A DNA stretch of 64,000 nt from Certhia americana (Eukaryota > Chordata > Aves > Passeriformes > Certhiidae): NCBI GenBank assembly GCA_018697195.1, contig CM031864.1, positions 13,574,809 to 13,638,808 of the forward strand, written 5' to 3'. The notes beneath the pieces were generated by a model, which had not been told where the DNA came from, ran no database searches, and saw nothing but the letters and a program-made list of their open reading frames with translations. Shown here piece by piece: positions 36,701-49,500 of this stretch. Positions within the stretch are counted from its first letter, which is position 1; the number at the start of each line of letters is the position of its first letter. A program made the position numbers and the translations under genes.

Positions 36701-39700
36701 AATAACTAGAAAGAAATGGAAGGAAAAACTATACCCTGAGTAAAATGTATAGGCTTCAAAAGCCAAAGAAGTGCCTTAGTTACTTCTAAGATAACCTCTT
36801 TCTTTGAGAAAAAAAAATGGTGATGTAAAAAGGTGCAATTACATTATTATTAAGTTTCAAAACAAAGGCTTGGTCTAGTCATTTTGCTAGCCTGTAACAC
36901 CAGGCTGAACTCTGTGTTAATCAGCATCTTCAAAGCCTCCATTTTTCAGTAAACAAAATTCCCTAAGGCAGAAAGGGTTTGTGTAGGACAATGCTTGAAA
37001 GTTCCCCCCAGACCAGGTTCTTTTAACTTTCACATTTCCAATTTCTTCTTCATTCCTTAGGCCTGCAGAATTGTAGCTTTAATTTATGTTAACGAACGAT
37101 TGGATTATGCTACTGTTGCCAGAGCATCTGATACATCTGCATTACTCCTCTGTTCTGTGACAATGCCTTCAGTGATTAGCTGGGCACATTTAAACAGTGT
37201 TTGCACTGATATGTAAACTTCTGCATGGTTTTTAGGCAAGAAGACAGTGGCAAAAACTTTATAGCAGACAGGGCACCAGGTATGACACACCAAAGGCAGA
37301 TTAGTCGGCACTGCCACACAGTGAAGAGAGAAAAGATTAAACGTTCTTCATTTGCTAGTTCTGTTAGAGACTATTTTTGAGTGGAAATAACCTTCAGGTC
37401 TCCTTTTTAACTCAGTAATTAGTAGTCATGGCTGTTTAAAATATTTGCATGTTTATATTCTGTGTAATATTGATTTGCAGCAATTTCTTCAGCCCTGTCA
37501 CATCTAAACTGTACTCACAAAATACAAACTTATACATGTTTTGTTCCATGAATGTATTTCAGATTTCCATTGATATTTCCATTTCAGAAGGGTAAAAATC
37601 AGAAAATGAACAATTTCTGAAACAGAGAATTTGTTTGAAGTAAATAAAAGTCTCCAATGGGCTTTGCTATCCTCTATATTTCAGTTAATGTTAATTTCAA
37701 AAATGGATCCCATTTATTGAATTTTCACAGTGTTTTGTCCTGCACTTTTAAATAGAGGCCAACAAGAGTTGTTATCCAGTCCAGCATCTAGTGATCGATG
37801 ACAGATATAGATTCAATTTGCCTGAGACAGGAAGAAAGGGAACCTGGATCTCCTACTTCCTCTGTTTTTGTAGAAAATACTAATATACTATTACTCAAAA
37901 AAAAAAACCCTCTGCTGCCAGTGTTACAAGCACTTGTCAACATTCATTTTATTTGAGCCAAATTCATTTATTTGTATTACACTAAGAAAGCATTTAGCTC
38001 CAGTCTATGCTTTTCTGTGTAAAGCTTGGTATTTTCCCCTGTAATTTCATCCCACATCCTTAAATGAAGTCCAAAAATTGTTGAGAGTTTTGTCACAGGT
38101 GTCATTTGGACTGTGATTTCAGACCTATTTCATGTAACTTGAGATCCAGCAATTAAATGTCTCAGTAAACCCCCATTTCTCTGACTCACAGTTCTAGTGC
38201 TGGGACTCCATGTGTGGGGTATAGTGAACAGGCATAAATCCTTGCAAGAATCAAATTTTCCAAAGGTTCCAAGTAGCTTAGGAGCCTAAGTTTCATTTTC
38301 AAACACAGTTTAAGCACTAAGGAGACTTTGATTCACAATTAATGGTCCCTGAGCCACTTAGGAGAAAATAAATGAAAAAAAGATTTGGGTATGGCAATGC
38401 AATGTATCCTTGCTGTCCAAGACCAATAGCCTTGACATTTGGAGCTCAGCTTAGAGAGAGGTGTGAGGTCAGACCCCCTTCTTTACACATTATTTACTTG
38501 TCTTTACTTTGCCAAATTAAATAATTCAACATGAGATGTTTAGAAATACCCAGTTGAGACAGTCCTGGGCTCAACAACAAGGAGTTTGTGATTTGGAAAA
38601 TAAGCCCCACCCTCCTCTCCCACGGTGGTGTGTTAATTACATTGGCAGCTGAATAAAAGACGTCACGAGCACAGGCATGCACGCACACACAGACATGCAC
38701 AAAGCCTATCAGTCCCCCGAATCTGAAAGATTCCAGCATTTTGCCATTTGCTTTCATATATTTTGAACACTTACTTAATATATCTTGCAGTTAAATACCT
38801 TGTTTTCTAAATATCTTAAACAAAGTGCATCTTAAATGTGTTTTGTAAACTGTGAAATATGTTGGTTTACAGTTTTCCTGTACTTAAAAACTTCTGGATT
38901 CTTATCTTTCTGTTTGTGTAAAGCATAAACTATGGAAAACCAGCACTTTACAGCAGCAGAGAAAATAGTTGATGCTATGGATTTTGCCCTCCAAATTTTT
39001 GCATATGTTAAAACATCATAATTTTTCATTCAGAGAATTCACAGCTCCATCTTCAGTAAATGAAACAAGAACTGCTTACTAATACTACTGACAATATTTG
39101 TTTGAGAAACCTAATTTAATAACGTAAATGAAGTGGAAGTAGCTCTTAGCAAATACACCCCTTAAAGGCTTTAGAATGAGAGCCAGCCTATAGAAATAAT
39201 ATTTCTCTGTAGAATGACAGATTTAAAATAACTGCAATGATTTGTAGGGCAAGCTATTAAATTGTACTATTTGTATACAATGGTTGCTCTTAACAGCCTC
39301 ACAGCACCTATTTGCATGTAATTACCCTGCCTGCAGTATTCCCATGTGCCATCAACTTACTTCTCCCGGTAAGTAACACAGCAAGTGAACTCTTAAGCAA
39401 AAGGTACATGTTGAAAGGTTCCATTGTGGACCACCATGTGCAAAATAACTGAGCACAGAAGCAGATAATGCTGATGAGGTGTTTTAAGACTCCAATGACC
39501 ACATATCCCATTTCTTAACAATTTTCCAGTGATGTAAATAACAGTTGCTCCGTACCCCCTCATCAGTACTTACTCTGCTGGCACAGTTGTTGGGTATTAA
39601 GAAGGCATGGCTCCCAGGCCTGGGGACAGCTTTGGCTGTGATTGCCTCAGGAACACAGGTTGTCTCTTGCTGCCAATCCAGAAGGGTTTTCCAGCTTGCA

Positions 39701-40074
39701 TACTCTGAGTCTGCCTATCTGCAGCAGTAGAAACCTGAGGCTCTTTAGTTTGCCTTATGGTACATATTACTATTCTGTGCACAGATTCACAGAGCAATGG
39801 TACAAGCTTTTTCTAGAAGGAGATTATAATGTGAATCAGCTACAGCCATGAATTTTATTAACTCTTTTTGTTAGGAACTGTATTAAATGGCACCACTAAT
39901 GCACAGATGAGCTCTGCAATGTCCCTGTTCCAAGGCTGAGCAGATGGCTGTTTCAATGTATGCTTGCTTTCATGTTTTCTATTTCATGCAGTGTCCCTTA
40001 TCTTAGGCAACCCACTTATATTTATGCTGCAGGAGCACCTTTAAACTTACTTGAAGTTTATGGAGTAAAGGGAT
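33800..40074. other. Unique AT-rich non-coding DNA
   Basis: No gene is supported. The frame at 37105-37317 (minus) runs stop to stop for about 82 codons without an ATG, has a Cys-rich C-H-T-W-C-P-V-C patch and a polypyrimidine-CAG upstream. I do not recognise it. Frames at 39545-39851 (two plus, one minus) overlap and are probably chance. A/T-rich ATTA words are frequent at 34790-34830. Confidence 0.55.
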
Positions 40075-40200
40075 AGTGTGGTGGAAAAGCCAGAGGGAAA
40101 ACCCAGATAAGATTCTGGTTGTGCTTTCTCCTCTACATGATTAATTTGGGAAGGTGCTTAGATTTCCTGCCTTTTCTGTGGCAATGGAGGAACTAATTTG
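40075..40200 (+). repeat. Possible degraded MIR-type SINE (plus orientation)
   Basis: GTGTGGTGGAAAAGCCAG resembles the MIR 5' TAGTGGTTAAGAGC region. ATTAATTTGGGAAGGTGCTT resembles GTGACCTTGGGCAAGTTACTT, then TCTGTGGCAATGGAGGAACT recalls TCTGTAAAATGGGGATAAT. The order is right but identity is low. Confidence 0.38.
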
Positions 40201-40414
40201 GTAAGGAAAACCCAGTTGAACTCTATGTCAAAATCATAAAAAAGAGTCTAACAGTTTCCAGTAACACTCTCTTCCTTTTTTCCCAGCCTAATTTATATTT
40301 TTCCTTTTCCTATTTAGCTCAACATAAAGAACCAATTTACATCTACTGTAAAGTAATTTTTAGAAGAATAAACAATTCAAACTGTAGAGAACATGATCTA
40401 CAGGTGCACAGGTC

Positions 40415-40458
40415 CTTTGAAAAAGTAAGTCACTGATGTCTTTGAAAAAGTAAGTCAC
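40415..40458. repeat. Direct duplication of a 19-mer, 25-bp period
   Basis: CTTTGAAAAAGTAAGTCAC occurs at 40415-40433 and again identically at 40440-40458. Each copy includes a GTAAGT donor-like word, but no exon can be supported beside either. Confidence 0.95.
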
Positions 40459-42914
40459 AAGACAGGTATTCAAACTGAACCACTAAACATTTAGAGGCCA
40501 CTGTTCTGTTCCCATTGCAGCTGGTATTTTCCTTCTGATTTGCATTTATACACAGCCAGATCCAGATATTCACTCTTCTTCTTTTGACAGGCTTCTATTG
40601 CAGGTGTTAAAAAATGCCCAGAGGTTTTCTGGGGTTTTTTTGGATCAGTGTCAACCATCACTCTGACATGTTCCTCAATGATACATGGAATTACAGAGTT
40701 TTTCCATCTTCCATGTGGCCCAGGCCACTCCCTGCTGACAGACAGCTTTACAGCAAGAATTCTGTGGATGAGGAGCTGTTGCTTTGCCTTATTACTCCAG
40801 CACCTGACTGATGCTCATGGTGTGGTCTGGTGCAACTTGCCAACATATTAGAGCAGACAGAAGCTACACAAGCTTTGTAGGATGAGAGGGTTACACAGCT
40901 CCAGAGAACCTGGCTCTAGTGAAAATGTGGAAATCTGCACAGGCTGCAGATTACTGACAGTGTCTGGTTAAATCATCTCCCTTTAGGATGTGAGTAGAAA
41001 CACAACCGCTAGGAAATGAAATGCAAAAACCATTGTTAAACTATATTTTTATATTAAATATAAAGTGTGCTTAAATGGTAAACAGCAATGCTTCAATGTC
41101 CACCTGTGATTACATGGTCCCCAACTACTGTACTTTATTTCCATATTATTCCAGCAGAAGAAGCACAAGAATTCAATAATTATGAGATTCAAGAGGAGAT
41201 GATAATGAAGGAATCTCTTGCCAGTTCTGGGTCCAACTGTGGGTTAAACTACTCAGTTTGACTCAAAAGACACTCATCTTTCATTGGAATGGGTGTGCAA
41301 GGCTCACCAGGTATTATACATTGGAAGAAAATTTTCAGATGTTCAGAAAGAATATGGAGCAAATCAGCAGCAAACAGTGCCTAACTCCCTTTGCCTGAAA
41401 CATTTTTCAGGCCTGAGCTCCAACCAGCAAGAAGTTGCTGACTGGAATCTGGCTTTTATTTTTCTTTAAACATCAAACTCCCAGTTCCTCTTTATCCATT
41501 CAGGCATTCATGATCCTCTTGGTCACATATGCCTTCTCCCATTTGCTTCTCTTCCTGCTGTTTCACGCAGAGAAAATAAAAGAAAATATTTGCAGCACCT
41601 TGTTGTGACCTGGAGAATTGAAACAACTCACTTAAGTCATGAAAAGGGACTGACAGAAAAGCTGAGTTAGGAGTCTAGGTCCTGGTGCCATAATCTTCAT
41701 TTTGATTTCTCTCCCTGACATACATATGTATCCTATGTCATCAGTATGCATAAATGCTTTCTTTTCTTTTAATTTTGCAATACTAACTTACTATTTTAGC
41801 ATGGCAACTTTTCAAATGATCTTTTTCTAGATGAACATCATGGATATGAGTATTAGTTGCACAGTAAGAACAGATTGAAAAAGCTAGGGGCAGTGCCAGG
41901 GAATCAGAACACCCATTACAATCCGTATTCCTTTCTATATATGAGGGAGAATCTTTTATAGAAGCTAAACTCCTTGAGGTCTTGTTCAGACATGAAACCA
42001 AATCAACCAAAATAGCAGGGGGAGTAAAGCCGTGTAGTTCTAAAACTCCCTACAGTTGGTTGCACACCCTTCATATCACACATACCCAAGCTTTCACAGC
42101 CTAATTTAACCTCTTTTTCATTTTAATATTTTTAAATCCAACTAGAAAAATTGTATCATCTATGCACAGCGGGATGTCCCATTATACGTGAAATAAGCTT
42201 TACTGGTATTACAGAAATGACAAGTTCATTCTTGACTCTATGTACAAAGCATAATTCAGCTCCGTAAAGCTTATTGCTTTCAGACAACCCAATAGCATAT
42301 GTGAGCCCTAGGTTATTCTGCCCTTTCACAACATTTACAAACTGATACATATCTCTTCAAGAGGATAAATGTTTTCCTAAGTCAAAAAATGTCAGCTTTA
42401 GCTTGGACTGCATTAGCTCTATTGAGTTCTTCAAATACACACCAGGTTAATGAAGACTAAACCATGGTGGGCTGTGCTTTTTGATAAATATTGAAGTGCT
42501 CTTTGATCCTGATAACCCACAAATGTTCAGCATGAGTGAGTTTTCACAGCCAGAATGCAATGATTTTGATATTTGACTTAATCTGTAGCCCAGTGTGGTT
42601 TATTTTCCTTATCTGGATGGTATGGTAAGAACAAGAAAAGACAGGCAAATTAAAAACAGCACAGCAGTAGCGTTCACAATCCTTTTCTTTTTTCTTGTCT
42701 TGCAACAATTCTTGGTCAAACTGACCCATGACTTAAACATATGTCTCTACACAATTCTTTACAAATAAATATACACAGTGTTGCCTTTACTTATGCTGGA
42801 CAAACTATCCCCATTTTTGCACTGGGGCAACAGTTCCGTTTTTGATTCACTCAGTGGCTTTGGATCAGACTGGGAGTTAATAATAAAAATATTTTTATTA
42901 TTCTCCTTGTATCA
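40459..42914. other. Unique non-coding DNA
   Basis: No supported gene. Two plus-strand open frames at about 40614-40851 overlap each other in different frames, which argues for chance. An acceptor-like TTCTTCTTTTGACAG ends near 40591, but no coherent exon follows. The remainder is AT-rich with no repeats that I can name. Confidence 0.6.
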
Positions 42915-43120
42915 GTGCTTATATAGCACCTCTTTATCCCAGGCTCTCAAAACACTTTACAAACATTAATTAATTAAGTCTCAGAACAGCCCTGTGAGGC
43001 AAGGAGCTATTAGGTGAAATAATTCCTTTCGGTTTCTCGCCTTTGCCATAGGGAAAAGAACTGGCATAAAGAGTTTAGCTCATGCCAAAAAAATACAGCC
43101 TAGAATGAATGCTGGCAGGG
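42915..43120 (-). repeat. MIR-type SINE relic, clearest in the window
   Basis: Read on plus it follows the reverse complement of an amniote MIR closely: TATATAGCACCTCTTTATCC, CAGGCTCTCAAAACACTTTA, CAAACATTAATTAATTAAG, then CAGAACAGCCCTGTGAGGCA. After about 20 unmatched bases come CATAGGGAAAAGAACTGGCA (cf. ACAGATGGGGAAACTGAGGC), AAAGAGTTTAGCTCATGCC and ACAGCC..GCTGGCAGGG. Order and spacing are correct over about 200 bases. It is ancient and inactive. The 116-codon minus frame at 43075-43425 overlaps it. Confidence 0.75.
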
Positions 43121-46100
43121 TTGTATCTCATCACTGCAGAGAGCAAGTACTCAAAATGCTTTTGCATTAGCAGAACGAGGAGTGGTACCACAAACCATGA
43201 GCCAATGGAGAGGGGTGAGCCAGTAGTTTTCACTGGCTGAGCATGGTGCCTTGGTAAGCATACAGGTCTGTATTTTAACCATAAGAAATAAGATGTGAGA
43301 GCTTTCCTGTTAAGTTTCCTGAAGTTCTTGTAGATCCTTAGTAACAATGTGTGACTCTTCAAACAACAGTTAAAGCCAACTGATACATAATTATAAAGAA
43401 TGAAAGTTGCCACATCTCCAGGCAAGAAGAATTACCCACACAAGTTGAAGTTGTTTCCTGGATCTCATAAAATTAACAGTAACCAGGCTATTATACAGAC
43501 AAGTCAAATGCGAAAGAACACAAAGATAAAGGATGACAAATAAACATGTGACAGAGTGTTTTTTAAAAATGAACTCTAATATTTCAGACAGTGAGTTCAG
43601 ATGCTGAAGCACAAAACCTCAAAAATAATATAGTGATCTTGATGTCTCATTTAGGGGACACTTGGCAGTTCCAGGCTTTTTTAACATTTGACAGGGGCAG
43701 ACAAGGTAAACAGACTTACGAGTTACAAAAAAACCCCAGGTTTATAGATTGCAAAAAAAAATTTAAATCCCAACTCCAAACCCAGACCTGTATCTTGCAA
43801 AAAAAAAAAAAAAAAAAAAATAACCAATGCCATCTGAATTCAATGTTTAGCCAAGCACTGTTTATCAGGGTTTTATTCCATGCACTAAGGACATAAATGG
43901 TTTCTTTTTTTCCTGGGGCCAGTTTTGGATCACTAACTTGAGTTGGGCCTGAGGGAGAAACACAGCATGTATGATGAGCTGATTAATTACCAGAAATCAA
44001 ATGCCTTGCAGTCAGGAGCAACGTGCTTGAAAGAAAGCACTAGTACTATAAAAGTGTTGCATATCTACATGCATGCATGGCCAGTCAAGAACACCATGGG
44101 GATTAGGTTTCACTGTAGCCTGAAACAAAGGATTTAGGAATGATTGTTTATCCTTGACAGTGTGACCTGTGCCAGTCTTTATTAGCAAGGGCTTTCAGAA
44201 TATGACATTTAAAGTAACAGAACCCTCTTAAATAAACCTCAGGATTTTGCCTTCTTAAAACATGACTAGGATTTCAGCTGCTTTTCTGAAACCATGAGAG
44301 TAATTCATAATTAAAGGCTAGGATATGTCTTATTTCAAGCCTTGTGTGTATAAATATAATCTTTTTGAGTCTGTCTCTTAGGAAGAGCTCATTTAAAGTA
44401 GAGTGCAATTCTACCAGGGAGCCATAAAAGAAGGTAGAATCATATTAAATTTTAGGAACATTATATTGGCTGTCTTGGAAGGTTGTTGAAAAATAACAGG
44501 TTAATAGGAGATAGGTCAGACCACTTTACTAAGTTTTCTCTTTCTCTAAAAGTCATGTGTATTTGTGCAGATGACTAGTAGTATTTTGTTTTCTGCGCAG
44601 GATTATTTCAGAATTATTTTCTCAATCATGAAACTCAAAGAAATCACAAACTCATTTGTGTCTGCTAACATATCATTTCATGCAGTCCTCCAAAGCAGAG
44701 AGTCATCTTGTCCAGGTGGAACTTTTAACGGATGATTTAATATAAAACATTGTGAGACTGCTTTAAAGTGTTCTGTTTACAATAATTGTCTGTTCTGGTA
44801 TTTGTTTGCTCCTTCCAGTACGACTTGCCAGACAATAAATAGCACACTGTCATCTCTCTAAGAGTATTTCTGCTGTTGTAACATTTTTTCTGGTACCTAT
44901 GAGCTACCCTCTGAACCAGTAAATGTTTCAAAACAATGTGGGTGCAGTAAGTGAGGCTGTGGCAAGGCCGAGACAGGCTGATGGGGAAGCAGCATAAGAC
45001 CAAGCCAGGTGACGGTTTCCTAGTTACAAACGGTAGCTATATAATCCTGAAAGCAGTGTTTTGCCTAAAAAACCATGATATCTCACTGTTTTCTGCTGGA
45101 TTCATTTATAACAAAAATATTTTGACTTTTCCATGTTTCATTCTCTTGTAAGAAACATCACTTAAGAAAAGGCATTTTGTCTAAACTGCCTCATTTCCTT
45201 CTGCTATACTACCTAAGGATAACAAGCCATTTTAGAAAGCTCCCCATCTTCCTTTCTAACTTTCTTAATGCACTAACATTTATAGATGCATTTGAAATTT
45301 TTTTCTGTCCTGATGACATATTTTAAATTATTGACTCTGAAAACAAATAACACTGCACTGTAGCCAACATTGCGCGCATGTCTTGCTTAAAGCCTCTGTG
45401 ACCAACAAGTTTTTTGACCTGAGTTTGAAATCAACACATTTTTTGGACTTTTTTTCCCACTTGGGAGTAAAGAAGCATCCAGAAGAATTAATTTGGCAAT
45501 TTTTTCCACTAAGAGATATTAAAGAGATGAAAGGATGGGGAGATCCTTTGGATTCCATGGTCACTATTTCTTGAATTCAAGACACTGGAAAAATTGAGGA
45601 CAATGTTGGTTTCTGCTGAAAGAAATTCAAGTGAAATGCCACTGCAAGATAGCCTTGAAAATTATTTATACCTTATTTATGACACATTTTACGAATGTGT
45701 CATCAGGTATTCCTTTGGCAAATGAAAGCAATTCTGTGTGGCGCAGTGATACGTACAGCAAAATACAGAAAAATTCTAAGTAACAAATGTCACTCCTGCT
45801 TGGGCAGCAGCCACAGACACCCTCCAGCTACTCACAGTTTCCTCAACTCAAATTACTCAAAAGTGTGACCACAAGCATGGTAGCTCTATACCTAATCATC
45901 AACAACACTTGGGACAGCAATCCTAGCATTGATTATTGTACACTACTAGCCTGCTTCCTCAGCTTCCCCTTCCGTGGTAGAAGGATAATATCATAACACC
46001 CCAACACGGCAAAGCTGTGAAAAAGTGGAAGGAAAACTTTCTGACACCATTGGGCAGCATGCAGAGAGCAAGATGGTGAGAAAGAAAGTGGATTTCCCCC

Positions 46101-46355
46101 ACTCCCAACTACAGCAGTGTTGGGGTACAGAGCTCAAAATCTTCAAAGTGGAAGAAACCTCTTATCTAAACATATAATTATCTTCCCCAAGAACTGTAAT
46201 GCTAATCCTATTAGCATACTAGTGTGTGATCATGGCTCTGGAGTTCCATACAGGCTCTGTACCAAATTTGGGCATTCTGTGCAGGCAGCCAAGAGGGATT
46301 GAGGAGACCGAGATGAAGCAAGCAGCGCTTCTGAGCTGCTGGGAGCAGCAGCAGT
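43121..46355. other. Unique non-coding DNA
   Basis: No supported gene. The minus frame 43075-43425 starts within the SINE relic and has no recognised domain. The plus frame 43591-43896 reads through the 22-A run as poly-lysine. A-runs at about 43727-43733 and 43753-43761 precede the long one. The remaining frames are short and unrecognised. Confidence 0.6.
43799..43820. repeat. Poly-A tract (22)
   Basis: 22 uninterrupted A. It could mark the 3' end of a retroposed sequence on plus, but there is no AATAAA-type signal at the usual distance and I see no flanking target-site duplication. A TTGC-A9 string 50 bases upstream suggests slippage or local duplication. Confidence 0.9.
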
Positions 46356-46538
46356 GCAGGCAGAGCTGGCCCTGCTGCAGGACAGCCTGCTGGGGCTGTG
46401 CTGCACCAGGCCTGCAGCAGGACAGCCTGCTGGGGCTGTGCTGCACCAGGCCTGCTGCCACTGTGCTGCACTGGCCCTGCTGCAGGATAGATTGCTGCCA
46501 CTGTGCTGCACTGGCCCTGCTGCAGGGCTGGCTCTGCC
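46356..46538. repeat. GC-rich minisatellite, 40-bp period
   Basis: Five tandem units of 40, 40, 25, 40 and about 38 bases, starting at 46356, 46396, 46436, 46461 and 46501. Most begin CTGTGCTGCACYRGSCCTGC. The third unit lacks 15 internal bases. A 35-base block is identical at 46381-46415 and 46421-46455. Rich in CTG/CAG words and poor in CpG. The 40-base period is not a multiple of three, and open frames exist on both strands (up to 151 codons on minus), so these frames are composition artefacts of a stop-poor repeat. Confidence 0.92.
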
Positions 46539-49500
46539 CTTAGCCCTCAGAAAACAGCCACCTGAGCCCCTTCCTCCTGCTCCAGCATCTCTGCCATCCA
46601 AGTCCCGTGAGAGGCCGTGCCACAGGGACAAAGGCTGCAGGAAGAGATCCTGAAACAGGGCACAGGGATCAGCATGTGTGTTCACTTCTGTGTCATAATG
46701 TCATGGAAAGTCAAATTCTGCTGAGGCGAAAGGCAGGTATGCAGCCTGAGAGAGACAGACGTGACAGCTCTCACTGCAGTGGGGATGGAGCGGCGCACAG
46801 CCAGCACTAGCCTGTGTTTGTTTTCATTGCAGTATCTTAAATTTTTAAGAAACACTTGCAAAAAGGAATATGGAATCTTAATACATAGTCCACATTTTAA
46901 AAATATTTTTTAAATTGGTTATTTAGATTTCAGTAGCTGAAACTGGTAAAATGCACACCCCAGCTAGTTTGGGCACTTTTATCCTTAATACCCAAGCAGC
47001 TATGTAGTCGCTGAAGCATACTTCTCCATAGGAGTTTGATGATGGAGTGGGTCCTTGATTCATACCATTAATTAATAAACGTGGGGGTTGCTTACAGCTC
47101 AGACATTGCCTCCCACCACCAGCCCTTTTCTAGCTCCTCATTACCACCACTAACACTTACAATTTTTGCCAACCAGCCCCTTTCTTGAGGCAATGCCTAT
47201 GTCCAAGTGTGAAACTGTGGCATTCATCTTGAATTTTCTTCCACTCTTATTATGTCAGTTATCTCCCAATGACAGTCTGTGACTTCAACCAAGTGAAACA
47301 ACACCTGATATTCTTTTTAAATAGTTCTTACTTCGAAGTAAAAACACGAAAAATAATAAAGTGATTTTAACATTTATTATTCCTGCTTATTGTTACAGAA
47401 TTAATAAGTTGAATGCAACTGGTATGTCATTCACTCCCATAGGTCTGCCATTTCAGGGGAAGATTCAGTGAAGAAGGCATTTTCAGGACGCCTTACCCAA
47501 AATAGATATCTTTCTTCTGCTCTTTCTCCTCCAATGCAATGCATTTGAAATTAGACTTATACGTGATTTACACCTCAACACTCTCACTCTGGATTTTCTC
47601 ACCACACAAATGATGTTTTTTTTATTTGTTTTTAATTCCACTAAAACCCATGCTGCCTTTTGGCAAAGAGTTCCATGGTATAATTCTTCTTTGTTGTAAA
47701 GACAAATATTTTTTCCTTAGCTTTACATTTCATTTTTCAACTGAATATCCCTTTGTCTGTGTAATATGAGAAACCTGGAGCAGAATATTCCATTCCCTGC
47801 TCTCTATGTCATATATTATTTTATAAAGCTTTATCTGGCTTCCTTGTATTTATCTTTTCTCTAAAATAAACTGCCCTATTCTTTTTACTTTATTCACAGA
47901 TATTTTTTCATGCCTTTAATTATCCACAGAAATCATTGCCAACTGTTTCCTATTTCTTCTTTACCTCTGGTTTTTTCAACAGAGGTGGCAAAATTTTTTC
48001 ACCATAAAGCTTATCAATGAATCATATAATGACTTGAAATATTTGCCAGTATGTTTTCTATCATTTATAAATGACATTCCTTAAGTTACATGGGGTTTAA
48101 TTAATGTTATAAAGGGTATAAATCCCTGAAACACAAATAAAAGGCAGAGGGGGGGGGTAAGTCTTTTTAATTCTTTGTTTTAAGCTTCATATTTTCTTAT
48201 ATCTGTCATGTTTACATATGTTTATAAGATAAAAATCAACTGCCTGTAGTTCTTTCTAGAACTTGTAAATATCAGATAAATCAAAAGTTTATCCTTTATT
48301 GACAGAAAAATGGAGTATTAATTTCTACAGACACAAACTGTCTATGCTGCTTAGCAATACTGGACTATGAGATTAAAAGAGACAGGTCAACACTTTAAAA
48401 TTCAGCTGAGAGGTACATTTCAGTAGTTGCATTCATACATGTCTCGTCTTTTGGCTGCCTCCTCTTCTCCCCATCTGCTGCCATGGCTGGCTGCCTGCTC
48501 CCTCTCTGGGGAAGCCCTGGCCACTGTGCCATGTGCCACTGTGCCACCCTGTCAGGCATTGGAGCCACCAGGGCAGCACACGCTCCCTCTCTGCTGCAGG
48601 AGGGCCTTGCTGATGTTAATGCTGAAATATTGGCTTTATGTGCCCCCTCAAACATCATTACATCTGCCTAACATTTACATGCCAAAGGTACAAAATGGAA
48701 CTACAGGAAAAACTTGAAAAACAAAGAGTAAAGTGCAGTTCATTACACAGTGCTTTGATCGTGAGAAAAGAGATGGCTAATGGAAGAGGACTAACTCCCA
48801 CCCAGAAGTGGGGGAGACTGCAGGGATGGTGTGGTGTGCCCAAGAAATATCCCAGGAGTTCCAAACACACTGGCACAAGCTACAGACATAAAGGGGCAGT
48901 TGCACCTTCTAGATAGACTATGGATGACACAAATCTGAATGTTTGCCCTTAAGTCTGTGCACTATTGGGCAAGGTTGACTAGATTTGAAAAATGGTCAAA
49001 GGCTTACCTAGATATTTCCTGGCTCTGATATCAGTACAGGATGATGATGGATGGATATATGTCTAGATATACTCTGATGTATTCTGCAGGTGGAAGAAAT
49101 GGGAATGAAATTTCTTGTAAATAGAAGTAAAAACTAAGGTATTCATTTCTGCTAAGATAGTAGACAAAGAGAAAAAGAGAAAAGATGCCCATATGCTCTT
49201 GAGCATGTACACAACTCATGCACACACTCACAGTTGTGCGCTCAGCGCTGCTTCTGTCGTGTCCCAGTATAATTAAACCTTTTTCAGACAGAAATGGGAT
49301 TTTCAGTTTGTCTTCCCTTATGTTCTGCAGGATAGTTCTAAACTAAGTCCTGTTTGTTATCTGCAGTTAGCTAGTTAGCTGTATGCTATTCCATGCTCTT
49401 TTCCTACCCCATTTATTTAAAAATTAATCAATCAATGAAAATTATAGAATCAGAGAAGCCTAATCAATGTTGAATACCTGTTTAGAGTTCTCACTACTTT

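Noticed and set aside
37820..37865. Possible MIR tail (GGAACCTGGATCTCC)
   Set aside because: Only about 20 bases resemble the consensus and the upstream part does not follow it.
43075..43425. 116-codon minus-strand frame
   Set aside because: It overlaps the end of a MIR-type relic and shows no domain.
43799..43820. Poly-A run as the tail of a processed pseudogene
   Set aside because: No polyadenylation signal at normal distance, no visible target-site duplication, and no recognisable gene sequence upstream.
46230..46685. 151-codon minus-strand frame, longest in the window
   Set aside because: It reads through a 40-bp-period GC-rich minisatellite with a stop-poor composition, and frames are open on the other strand too. 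The repeat period is not a multiple of three.
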